Assembly: GCA_025093555.1 (NCBI GenBank)
Contig: JAIWNF010000002.1
Coordinates: 248,001-312,000 of the forward strand
Source of the DNA: Circinella umbellata
Taxonomy: Eukaryota > Mucoromycota > Mucoromycetes > Mucorales > Lichtheimiaceae
Reading direction: 5' to 3'
DNA length: 64,000 nucleotides
This document shows, in pieces, positions 49,392 to 59,045 of this stretch (position 1 is the stretch's first letter; each line of letters starts with the position of its first letter). A model generated the notes under the pieces. It was not told the origin of the DNA. It saw only the letters and a program-made list of their open reading frames with translations, and ran no database searches. The translations under genes were made by a program, and so were the position numbers.

Positions 49392-50124
49392 GATAATTAA
49401 TAAGAAATAGAAAGAGAGTGAAGTATAGGTGAAATATATATAAAGATAAGTGGTTAAATAGAATTGAATAGAATAGAGAGAAATGAATAACAGTAATAAA
49501 TATTGTGAGAATCTTATATGTCTTTTATTAGAGATTGATTATAAAAGATATGATCAAAAGAATGAATGAATTAAATTATTAAATTGTAAGTCTTTATATA
49601 TATTTCTATTTTATATTTCCTATCCATTGAGGATGGATATTATTGTATATTATTATATGAATAAATAAACATCTTTATGTTTGATGATCTTCTTTATGAT
49701 GTGTATTATTATATATACGATTTGTTATGATTATTATTTATACGGTGATGTATTATTTGTAAAGCAACCGACGTGTGTTTATTATAAGCTTTGCTTGTCA
49801 GTTTATATTATAATTATATTAGGATTATTATGATTAGGTAGTTATGCGGTGCACATATACCACAGAGAGCAAAACTAGAAAGAAAAAAAATAATTACTGC
49901 AAACTTTTATCAAATATTCTCTTTTGTGGCTCAGCTACTAGAACCTTCTATATGTCCGTTCAATATTTATCCATAATATTCTCAACTGATCTTTTATATC
50001 TTTACTTCTATCTATACTCTCAATTCCAAAAACCTCATTTTTATTCCTTACTAGTAGTATTCCTTTTTCTTATCTGTTTTTAAATTTATTTTATTATTGT
50101 ACTTTATTTTATATCCTCTGGTTT
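49392..50124. other. AT-rich sequence upstream of an LTR
   Basis: No protein-like frame. By position it would be the 3' internal end of the element whose LTR starts at 50138, but no pol sequence is visible. Confidence 0.4.
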
Positions 50125-50341
50125 AAAAGAGGGAGAATGTTACTGACTAGGTAATATTGATTACAAGAACTTAAGTAGTAACTTGAGTTTTACAAGTCTC
50201 AACAATATAAGAAGCTAGCTAAGCTTGATAAATAAATAATTAACTTCTTTTTCACTCTTTCCTCACTTTTCATTCTCTCTTTACTGTATCAATCTTGAAC
50301 TAAAGGAAATATTCTTATAGACTTGGTCTTAGTCTATAACA
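50125..50341 (+). repeat. LTR (TGTTA...TAACA) preceded by a polypurine tract
   Basis: A 204-bp LTR at 50138-50341 starts TGTTACTGAC and ends TCTATAACA, with perfect TGTTA/TAACA ends. AAAAGAGGGAGAA (50125-50137) lies directly upstream, as a polypurine tract does before a 3' LTR, so this is probably the right LTR of a + strand element. Flanking 5-mers (GAGAA and GAAGG) do not form a duplication. No second copy is seen in the window. Confidence 0.7.
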
Positions 50342-50689
50342 GAAGGGGGTTGGAATTATGACCTCTTGGTTAATCATAATAGGAAGTAGCGGTGGCAAAG
50401 GAGAAGGTGAATGTTGTTGTTCTTATTATTCAAGGGTTCCTAGCTGTAATATATCTTCCATTCTTATGAGTCGCTCATCCACTTGATCAAATTGTTGATT
50501 AATAACACGAGTGTTTTCTGAATAGTGTTGTTTAAGTAGAAAACCATTTGGAGCACCAGCTCCATGGTTGTTAAGTGTAGTTGGTGATTGTTATTCATTA
50601 GAGAGTAATTAAAATAAAAAAATAGGGGGTGGTTGAAAGTAGTTGTTGTGATGTATTAAAGATTTAGAATTAGATGTTATTGCCCCATT
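50342..50689. other. relic with short coiled-coil-like frame on -
   Basis: On the - strand about 45 codons at 50585-50440 are open and protein-like (INQQFDQVDERLIRMEDILQ, a probable coiled coil). There is no start or continuation, so this is probably a piece of an element-borne gene. Confidence 0.35.
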
Positions 50690-50890
50690 TCATGCAAACC
50701 ACTAATTAGTACCAAATATTACCATCCAACTTGTACTAATCTGTAAAATAATAATACCAGTAACCATTCTATATTCCCACTATTTGATCATGTCATTCTA
50801 TGCAAAACACTAATTAGCACCAAATATTACCATCCACACCATATTGAGAAGTAAATAAAGTAATAATATTAGTAATCACTCCATACTTTT
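50690..50890 (+). repeat. two diverged direct repeats of about 100 bp
   Basis: CACTAATTAG-ACCAAATATTACCATCCA appears near 50700 and again near 50810, each preceded by CAT-YATGCAAA and followed by AATAAT...AGTAA-CA-TC-ATA. The two copies are tandem and about 80% similar by eye. Confidence 0.6.
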
Positions 50891-50895
50891 CCATG

Positions 50896-51922
50896 GAGGA
50901 TCAAATATAATCTGATGATTACAAAAATTTCTTAATTTTTTTATCATCTATAATATATATATAAATAATATAAATAAAGTTTATTATTTAGATTATTTAT
51001 AACTTTAGCCCTAAACCACCACTCACCACCACTCACCACCACTACAATCAATAACAAAACAACAACAAACGACTCTAAAAAAATCATTTCATTCTTTCCT
51101 TTTTCCATCTGGTACAAATATCTTTAGATATTTGTAAAAAAAAGAGAATCCTTTCTTTTTTAAAATATTCTATGAATATTTTATTTTCTTTGTTTTTAAT
51201 TATATATATAAAAAACATTTATTTGTTATACAAATTATGTTCTTCAGAAATAAAATATATAAAAATAAAAGTTTATTAATAAGAATCAGCTCGCTACTGC
51301 AAGCTTTTAACCCTTTAGGGTGATTCTTATTGAGATTTATTTTTTAATATAGTTAGTATTTCAAGGTTCATATGAACTTCAAAAATTGATAAAATTAATT
51401 TTAAGAATTATATTTTTTATTAAATTATAATTTTCACATGTTAATTAAAATGATTACATAATCATTTTTAACACGTGATATAATTTAAAAATCAAAAAAA
51501 AAATTCTATAGGAAAGATTAAAGATATAATTTTTAATTCTTTTTAATTCTTTTTAAACTTCTAGAATATTCTAAAAACATAAAAATCAATTGATTTTAAA
51601 TGTTTTTTATATATATAATTAAAAACAAGAAAATAAAATATTTATAGAATATCTTAAAAAAGAAAGGATTCTCTTTTTTTTACAAATATCTTTAGATATT
51701 TGTACCAGACAGAAAAAGGAAAGAATGAAATGATTTTTTTAGAGTCGTTTGTTGTTGTTTTGTTATTGATTGTAGTGGTGGTGAGTGGTGGTGAGTGGTG
51801 GTTTAGGGCTAAAGTTATAAATAATCTAAATAATAAACTTTATTTATATTATTTATATATATATTATAGATGATAAAAAAATTAAGAAATTTTTGTATTC
51901 ATCAGATTTATATTTGGTCCTC
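50896..51922. repeat. foldback element 1 (long inverted repeat, about 1.03 kb)
   Basis: Arms 50896-51221 and 51598-51922 are near-perfect reverse complements, about 325 bp each. Each arm carries CCACCACTCACCACCACTCA-type sequence and two diverged halves of AAATATCTTTAGATATTT. The 375-bp centre holds further hairpins (AATAAGAATCA/TGATTCTTATT, AAGTTCATATGAACTT-like, AACACGTG/CACATGTT). No protein is coded. Outer ends read GAGGAtCAAATATAATCTGAT and, on the other strand, GAGGAcCAAATATAaATCTGAT. Confidence 0.88.
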
Positions 51923-51973
51923 TAGATGAATATTCTAAATATTCATGTTAATTTATATTTCTTTTCTATAAGG

Positions 51974-52832
51974 GAGTTAATCATTAATCTAGTGATTACA
52001 TAAAATTCTTAAATTTTTTATAATCTATAATTTTGAATAATAATACCAAGTGATTAAAAAAGATTTTGACTTTCCTGGCATTGAAATATTAAAATAATAA
52101 AAAATATCAAAATTTATAAAATTTTAGATATTTTGACATTTATGGAATTTATGGATTTTATGAAAACATAAATTTATGACATAAAGAAAAAGAAAAACAA
52201 CTTGTTTTTATTTTTCACTACTACCTAAACTAACTTTAATTAACTTTATATATTAAAAAACAAATAAAAACAATGATTTTCTTGTTTTTAGAGTCTTTAT
52301 TAAAGATTCTGATGCAATGCATCTAAAAGAATTCTTTTATTTAAAATCTTTATAATTATAATTATAATTATAATTATCTTTGATGTGATAATTTAAAAAT
52401 AAATAAAAAATAAATTTGGAGGTTCATTTGAACCTTTTGAAATATCAAATATTAAAAAATAAACAAAATAATTTAGAACTTAAATTATTATTTATTTTTA
52501 TATATTTTTATTTTTGAAAAACAAGTTTTATATTATAAATATTTGTTTTTTAATATATAAAGTTAATTAAAGTTAGTTTAGGTAGTAGTGAAAAATAAAA
52601 ACAAGTTGTTTTTCTTTTTCTTTATGTCATAAATTTATGTTTTCATAAAATCCATAAATTCCATAAATGTCAAAATATCTAAAATTTTATAAATTTTGAT
52701 ATTTTTTATTATTTTAATATTTCAATGCCAGGAAAGTCAAAATCTTTTTTAATCACTTGGTATTATTATTCAAAATTATAGATTATAAAAAATTTAAGAA
52801 TTTTTTATAATGACTAGATTAATGATTAACTC
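51974..52832. repeat. foldback element 2 (long inverted repeat, about 0.86 kb)
   Basis: Arms 51974-52264 and 52542-52832, about 291 bp each, are reverse complements with few mismatches. The 277-bp centre contains GATGCAATGCATC and GGTTCATTTGAACC hairpins. The outer 60 bp (GAGTTAATCATTAATCTAGT, then GATTACA...CTTAAATTTTTTATAATCTATAAT) resemble the outer part of foldback element 1, while the rest of the arms differs. No coding capacity. Confidence 0.88.
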
Positions 52833-52927
52833 TCATGATGAGAAACCAATTATTCTGTTACACTGTTAGTTATTTTTGTTTAAGACTGTATAACATATTA
52901 TAATTACCCAAGTCGAAACATCCTAAG

Positions 52928-53346
52928 TGTTATACCAATAGAATAAATAAAATAAAAGAGACCTTAAAAAGTCAATGAGACCCAAAAGAGCAATAATTGA
53001 ACTGAAGTTTATTAAAATAAAATATTATCTCTATTTATATGAATCTTATTATCAGTGGGATATATTGATATGTGTATACATAAGATTTATATTTGTCATG
53101 GCCATGTAAATTATGAATATAAGATTAATGATATTAAGATTAGACTTTGAGCAGTTGATGTATGATATATCTATACAGCTGTTATCTTTTATCATTATAG
53201 AAGACGGACTTCTATGTTCTTATAAATCATCGTCCAAATATGGAAATACACGAAATACCAGCAAAGCATAATTAAAGATATGCTATACTTTAATAATTAA
53301 AATGACAAATAATTATCTTTATGAATAATATGTGTTGGATACAACA
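52928..53346 (-). repeat. 419-bp LTR, second full copy
   Basis: Same family and same length as 40719-41137, read on -: TGTTGTATCC at 53346 to GGTATAACA at 52928. Flanking 5-mers CTAAG and ATGAT do not match, so it is not a simple solo LTR insertion; it may be one end of a rearranged element. It abuts the decayed gene at 53347. Confidence 0.88.
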
Positions 53347-55101
53347 ATGATAGCATGCAGGCCTTGTATGGAGACTATATCTGAGACCTACTATAGCTGT
53401 CACTTTGTGGATGAGATAATAAGTAAATTGGATAAAGAAAAATATAAGGATAAAAAGTTCTTTAAGAACTTCTTTGAGTATTCATTAAATACATCAATTG
53501 CAGTTGAAAATGGGGACAATGAGCTAGTTGATCATATCAGCAAACTCAGGGCAAACCTGATGAAGGAATATCAGCAGATATATATCTAGGAATAAATGAA
53601 CAAGGATAAATCAGAATATTTGGATGATTCGAATGAATATAGTAATTAAATAATTTAAAGTGGCTATTCAAGGCTATATTGAGCGTAGTAATTTTATTAA
53701 CAGCAGCACAGCTAATAGGTCACTTTTGGCTAGACAACTAATAGTAGGCCTCCTCCACATAAAAAAAGATAGAGATGGATTACCACTGTATCGCTGTTAT
53801 AAAGGGACAAATTCTTTACAAGGAGGCATATATCAGAATATAATCAGAAAGTTCGGTTCATTTGGCGCTATCCCTGAGTTAACAGATACAGTACTTACAG
53901 ACTATCAATTATGGCATAACATTAATGTAGGTACTATGATATATAGACAATAAAGAAGGGCCAAGCCTTATAAGTGTATGCTTAATAATTATATTATATT
54001 CTTAGGTTGGAACAATTAACCAATATGGTCGAGTTCACAAAGGTCGATATGAGCCTTGGCTTACACAACATATCAATGAAATGGGTGAAAAGCTTGGACT
54101 TGAGTATATTTACAATGTAGTTAGAGCTCATAGATATAAGATATGCTTATCAACTTACACCATCTAATGAAAGTTTTGCTATTGGGCAACTTCCTAGCTC
54201 TGTGTTAAAACAATATGGCATTAAACAAATCGACCACACAGGTACACAGCCAACAGTCCAGTAAGGCAGTATACATTATCTTTCGATTTGACAACATTAG
54301 TTATTTTATGTGGCTCAATGTTACAAACTGCTGGTGCTCAACATAAATTTATCACAAGATGCCAAGGAGTTGTGCATCCAATTTTGCCAGTGCAGACACA
54401 GGCCGAGCATAACAAATTCAATGATACACTTAAGACAAAATTTAGTGAGAGTTATATGAATCATAGAATGCCTGATTTTGAAGAATTTGCAAAGATTTGA
54501 TCCATATTTGTTGATGGCAAAAACTTCTTTTACAAAACACCAGAGCATCTGCGATGCTATTATAATGTCTGGAAAGACTTTCAAAATATTAGTAAAACAA
54601 AGCAAAATTATAGAGAGTCACTTAAAAGATCTTTGTTCATTAACTCGAAAGCATCATATCCCAGATGCAAAATCACCTGCAGCACTGAAAAGACCTCGTT
54701 TAGATAGCAATGATGTTATAAGAGCTCAAAAAATTACATTTCCGTATTATATACCTACTATACAAAAGCATACGCCTCTAATTCTACCAGTAGCTATACT
54801 AAGAAATAGTATATGTACTAGAAATAATGATAATTATCAGCAAAGCAATGATGCATTGGCATTATTATTTTCTTCTTCTTCTTCTTCTTCTTCCTCGCCA
54901 TTATCTAACAATGTTGAACAGAATAATACACAACTCCCTCCCCTACTTTCTCGCCCAACAGTATTCACTACAGTGGACCTTCTACCTTTACGAAAAGCTA
55001 AATCTTGCACGATCTGTAGAAGTATAACATGTAAGGGCAAAACAGGGGGAAAAAGTGTCTTTAATGAAACAGAAATAACCAGCTATTACGTTACTATATA
55101 A
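53347..55101 (+). pseudogene. decayed transposase-like or element-borne gene
   Basis: Protein-like frames run from 53347 (CRPCMETISETYYSCHFVDE) to 55101. A central block at 53660-53926 includes PLYRCYKGTNSLQGG, and an intron 53927-54005 (GTAGGT...TTAG) joins NIN to VGTINQYGRVHKGRYEPWL. A frameshift lies near 54125, a TAA near 54260, and a TGA at about 54498 where Trp fits (FAKI-stop-SIFVDGKNFFYKTPEHL). A further shift leads to a Ser-run (TTC microsatellite) and a C-terminal cysteine motif CTICRSITC. The RG-T-N-S-L-x-G-G block followed by H-N-x-x-VG is typical of large fungal transposon-associated proteins, but I cannot assign a named superfamily. The 5' end is cut by the LTR. Confidence 0.5.
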
Positions 55102-56028
55102 GCCATATATCTTTCTTTCTCAGCTATTTATCTTTATCTTTTAAACGTTCTTCAAAATATTACATATCATTACTTCAATCAGTCCTACTCATCATTTACC
55201 CCCAGCTTCGCTTCAGGCATTTTTTTTTTGTTTTAACCCCACTTATATTACCCACGCCAATATTTTTTAATCAAGTCATTATGAATATCCTTACTTTTGT
55301 AAATGTCAAAATACTCTCATATGTATTTGACAATAAAATTGATGTTTATATATATTAGAGCACTTTATGTTTTTGTATTTGAATATGTAGGAATAATATA
55401 TTGCCATGACGAAAAATCAGTCCAATATATCTTTATATATAGTGAGAACGCCTTTTTTATCAATATTAAGCAATTCAAGCACAAACTAAATTACTTCAGT
55501 AATAGTAACAGAACTTTGCTAAAAGTTTTTAATTGGCCACATGTACTATGAGAGCCACTATTTTTAAAATTATCAAATGAAAACAATGAATGACTTCCTA
55601 TTTTGATTACATTTATTTCTGAATGATAACATTCTTATTCGAAAAATTCAAGTTGTAACAATGGAAATTTGATTTGCATGATATTCGATGCATTTGTGTG
55701 ACGGAATGGAATATAAGAAAAAAATTAGGGGATGGTAAATCCTTTTATATTTAACTACACGTCAGGATCTATAACAGAGAGGTGCAGCTAAGAAGGAGAA
55801 ACAAATAAATTCTGAGATAAATAAAGATATGAGCTTGGAGAACTTAGCTTAAGTGTAGTGAGTCGGTCGATTCCAGTTGAGATATACGAAATGAAAGAGG
55901 AGGGGACTATACAAGATTTTTTTTGTCATGTTGGAGATAGAAGGGGAAAGTGAGTTAATGATGTAAAATCAGGGTGTTTCGTACGGTTTGTTTAGATATA
56001 TACAATATATTAAATAATGAATGTTTAA
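55102..56028. other. relic-free AT-rich spacer
   Basis: No gene, TIR or LTR recognised. A G/A-rich stretch at about 55700-55960 has no open frame. Confidence 0.4.
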
Positions 56029-56575
56029 TCATACTGAATAATGATTAAATATAACTTGGTGGTAATAAAAATTAAGATGTGCAGACCAAATACCATGCAT
56101 TATGCAAGCAACAATGGTATGAGTATCAAGGGAAGAAGGATTATAAGGAAAACGTAATGAAAAGATAGCATGATGAACGTTATTGATAGTTAGAGTGTAT
56201 AGTAAAAGATCAAACCAGATAGTGTGCCATACAGCCCATTTAACAGGACAAGAGTATAGAAAATGGCATAAAGAATCCGGAGAGTTACAAAATAGACAGG
56301 AAGTAGAGGGGGGAATATTTGCAGCAGTGTTATGTAAGGTGGTGGCATTAGGGACAGTTTGATGTAAAATGTGGAACCAAAAGTTCTGTACAATAGGATT
56401 AAGAGGAATAGACCAAAACCGACGCCATTGCTGTGTTCCTAGAGGCTCTACAAAATTATAGTTAGGATTGTTAAGAAATTTAGGTAAAACAGATATACGA
56501 AAAATATGAGAGGTGACTAAATCAATGGGATGAGGAAAACTAATACTAGGGAGAAAGGCCTATAAGGAATATGAG
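56029..56575 (-). mobile_element. LINE relic of a second family, RT C-terminal zinc-binding domain
   Basis: An uninterrupted - strand frame of about 180 codons, from about 56575 to the TGA at 56029. It reads SISFPHPIDLVTSHIFRI, then WRRFWSIPLNPIVQNFWFHI and the RT-associated zinc motif CLFCNSPDSLCHFLYSCPVKW, with all C/C/H/C ligands present. It differs clearly in sequence from copies A and B. No poly-A tail or RT core is visible in the window, so it is a truncated piece, but it is less decayed than the other two. Confidence 0.72.
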
Positions 56576-57257
56576 AAATAAATCACTTACAATGACCTTT
56601 TCTTATATTCATAATGTTTATCCTCAACTTAAACCCCCACCCCAAAAAAACTTTTTTATATGTGTATGGAAATAATTATAATAAGCTAATGCTTTCTATT
56701 GATTATTTCCCATTTTAGATTTGTGTCATTTCATTTCATTTCTAAAATAGTCCTTGATAAATAAAAAGAAAGAAATCGAGGGAGGATGGAGAAGGAGAAG
56801 GATTTAATAACCATCGAATATGATAATAAAACTATGCTAATCTTTGATAATGTCAAGTTTATCTATATTTGTAAATTTTGTAAAAAAAAAATTAGAATAG
56901 GTATGGGTATGGTAATCTTATATTCTATGTGCATATATAATATTTTCTTGGTCCATTTGCAAATAAATCAATTTCTTCATATTTGTTCTTTTTGTTAAAT
57001 CTACCTCCTTAATTTATTTTTCTAATCCTCTACTGAACCACTAAATTCCCACTAATAAGAAAAAAAAATAATGGTACATATAGTATGTATGATACATCAA
57101 TTCCTATATACTACATAACTTCCTTTTTAGGCGTTCTATACGGAGTATGAAAAGCCCTTTGAAATTGGTTTGTCTGTCGGTGTGTCGGTCTGTCATGCTT
57201 TAGCGGAGTCTCAATTTACATCTCTCTCATACAATTTCTTGCCTGTTATTATCATAT
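56576..57257. other. intergenic, no feature
   Basis: AT-rich; an open frame at 56786-56998 on + looks random (Ile/Tyr/Cys-rich without motif). Confidence 0.45.
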
Positions 57258-57260
57258 TTA

Positions 57261-58209
57261 GAGCATTCACAACGGTGCTTGTAAAAAAAGCTTGTAACTC
57301 CATTTACCAGCTTTTTTACAAATTTATGCTTGCAGCGGTCCTTGTAAAAAAGCTTGCAAAATGCAAAGCTTGTAAAATTTTTAAGAAAGCTTGTAAAATT
57401 ACAAGGAGCATTTGAGTGCTTGTAAAAAAAAATTATTGCTTTCCACTTTTAATAAAAATGAACAATAACAGCATTACTGCTAATACTACTTCTACTTTGG
57501 CTTCTATTAATGAACCAACTACCCCTATTACCATCACCGATAAAAGGGAAATTGCTGCGCATACTTTTTGCAAAGTAGTGAATCCGAGTTTGTGAGCAGC
57601 ATCATGCTTTTGTTGAAGCCAGCGATAATTTTCCTTTAGCTTATTTGGGATCATTAAAAAGAACTTTTTTTCCATACGAAAGCGACGTCAAAAAGCCTTA
57701 TCATCAAAAGTACTATTTTCGTCATCAAAGTAGTCATCCTCCAGATGCTTTGCAAAGATTTCTCGTTTACGATCTGTATATTTTCGTCCAGGTACAGATC
57801 CACCACTGCCATTACGCTTACCGGCTTTGTAAGCTTCTCGAGCTCTGATTTGCTTTGATATATGTAAAAAAGAACGGCCAGATCTTTCTTCTTCATCGCG
57901 ATCTCTTTGAATTTCGTTATCAAGTAATACAACTTGTTGAACGATTTGATCAAAGGCGTTTATGGTAGTGGGATCTATTTAAAATTGATTGAAGAGAGTT
58001 TAAAAAGAAAAAACTCAACCTAAAATAATACTCAACCCTGTGCTTTTTTTTTTCACTTTCTTTCGCTGAGGTATGACTTTCACGTTACACGTCCAAGTTT
58101 ACAAGCTAATTTTACAAGGACCATTGTGAGTATTTGCCTTGTAGTGTTACAAATATTTTACAAGTCTCAATTTACAAGCTTTTTTTTACAAGGACCGCTG
58201 CGAGTACTC
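57261..58209 (-). mobile_element. PIF/Harbinger element, internally truncated
   Basis: A 949-bp element flanked by TTA at 57258-57260 and 58210-58212, the 3-bp TWA duplication typical of this superfamily. TIRs start GAGCATTCACAACGGTGCTT and, from the right, GAGTACTCGCAGCGGTCCTT, followed by repeated CTTGTAAAA/TTTTACAAG subterminal motifs. On -, the N-terminal part of a Harbinger transposase is readable at about 57975-57430 (EERSGRSFLHISKQIRA, DDYFDDENSTFDDKAF, an in-frame TGA that replaces CGA, then RRFRMEKKFFLMIPNKLKEN and DAAHKLGFTTLQKVCAAI). The DDE catalytic part is deleted, so it could move only with help from an intact relative. Confidence 0.85.
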
Positions 58210-58531
58210 TTATAAGGACACCTAAAATAATTAATAATATTTAATAATAAAGGACCATGTCAATGTGAAATAAAAACAACCATGACTATGCAATGATTTA
58301 GGAGAATATATAAAAATTAATAGTAAAAGCTCATGAAAATATAATTTGTTTTACTAACTATTTTATTGATCGCTTGATAAATATAAATATCCCCTTTCTA
58401 AAAATTGCTGAAATTCTAAAGTTGTGACCTTGAATTATAGAGTATAAGAACGCGTTTCCCACTCGCCAGGCGAATTTTTTATTTATATTTACATTTGTTA
58501 CAAAATGACAATAGATTGAACGAAAGTTATA

Positions 58532-58871
58532 CAGTCAACTCCCGGTTTTTGCACACCTGAGATTTCCTAATTTTTTTGTTGCAGAACCGAAGACTTGCAA
58601 CAAACGAAACTTGATATATATTAAAATACAGCATCTCATCAATTATTCTTTGCTAGCATTTTGGTTATTTCCATATTTGGATAAATATTCATAAGAATAA
58701 TATACACAATTATTAAATTATAGTTTCCTCCCGATAAGCGCAATTTGCCCAAAAACATTGATGCAAGTTGTAAGTTGCGATTCTATTAAGTATTTTTAAC
58801 ATTTTCAAAAACCAATGGTGCAAAACTGGGAGAATTGCACAAGCGGGAGGTGCAAAAACGGGGGTTGACTG
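58532..58871. mobile_element. pogo/Tigger-like MITE
   Basis: 340 bp flanked by TA (58530-58531, 58872-58873). Ends read CAGTCAACTCCCGGTTTTTGC and, from the right, CAGTCAACCCCCGTTTTTGC, an imperfect TIR of at least 20 bp typical of pogo/Tigger-type members of the Tc1/mariner superfamily. Inner sequence carries CTCCCG/CGGGAG motifs. No open frame, so it is non-autonomous. Confidence 0.82.
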
Positions 58872-59045
58872 TAGTACATTCTTATGGGAGGGGGTTCCAT
58901 TGGATGAATGTATATATTAGAGATTATATATTAGATTATCTACTATTATAGAAAAATTAGTGTAAACTAAAATCTGGTTTTGTTTGCTTTATGTATGATA
59001 AGCTATAGATATCAGAATGATAATTGCTGCTGACATAAAATAAGA

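Noticed and set aside
51000..51060. Telomere-like TTAGCCCTAAACC in the arms of foldback element 1
   Set aside because: A single imperfect unit per arm, not an array; no evidence of telomeric origin.
53332..53589. Start of the decayed gene inside the LTR
   Set aside because: The apparent Met lies in LTR sequence; the protein-like part begins only after 53346.
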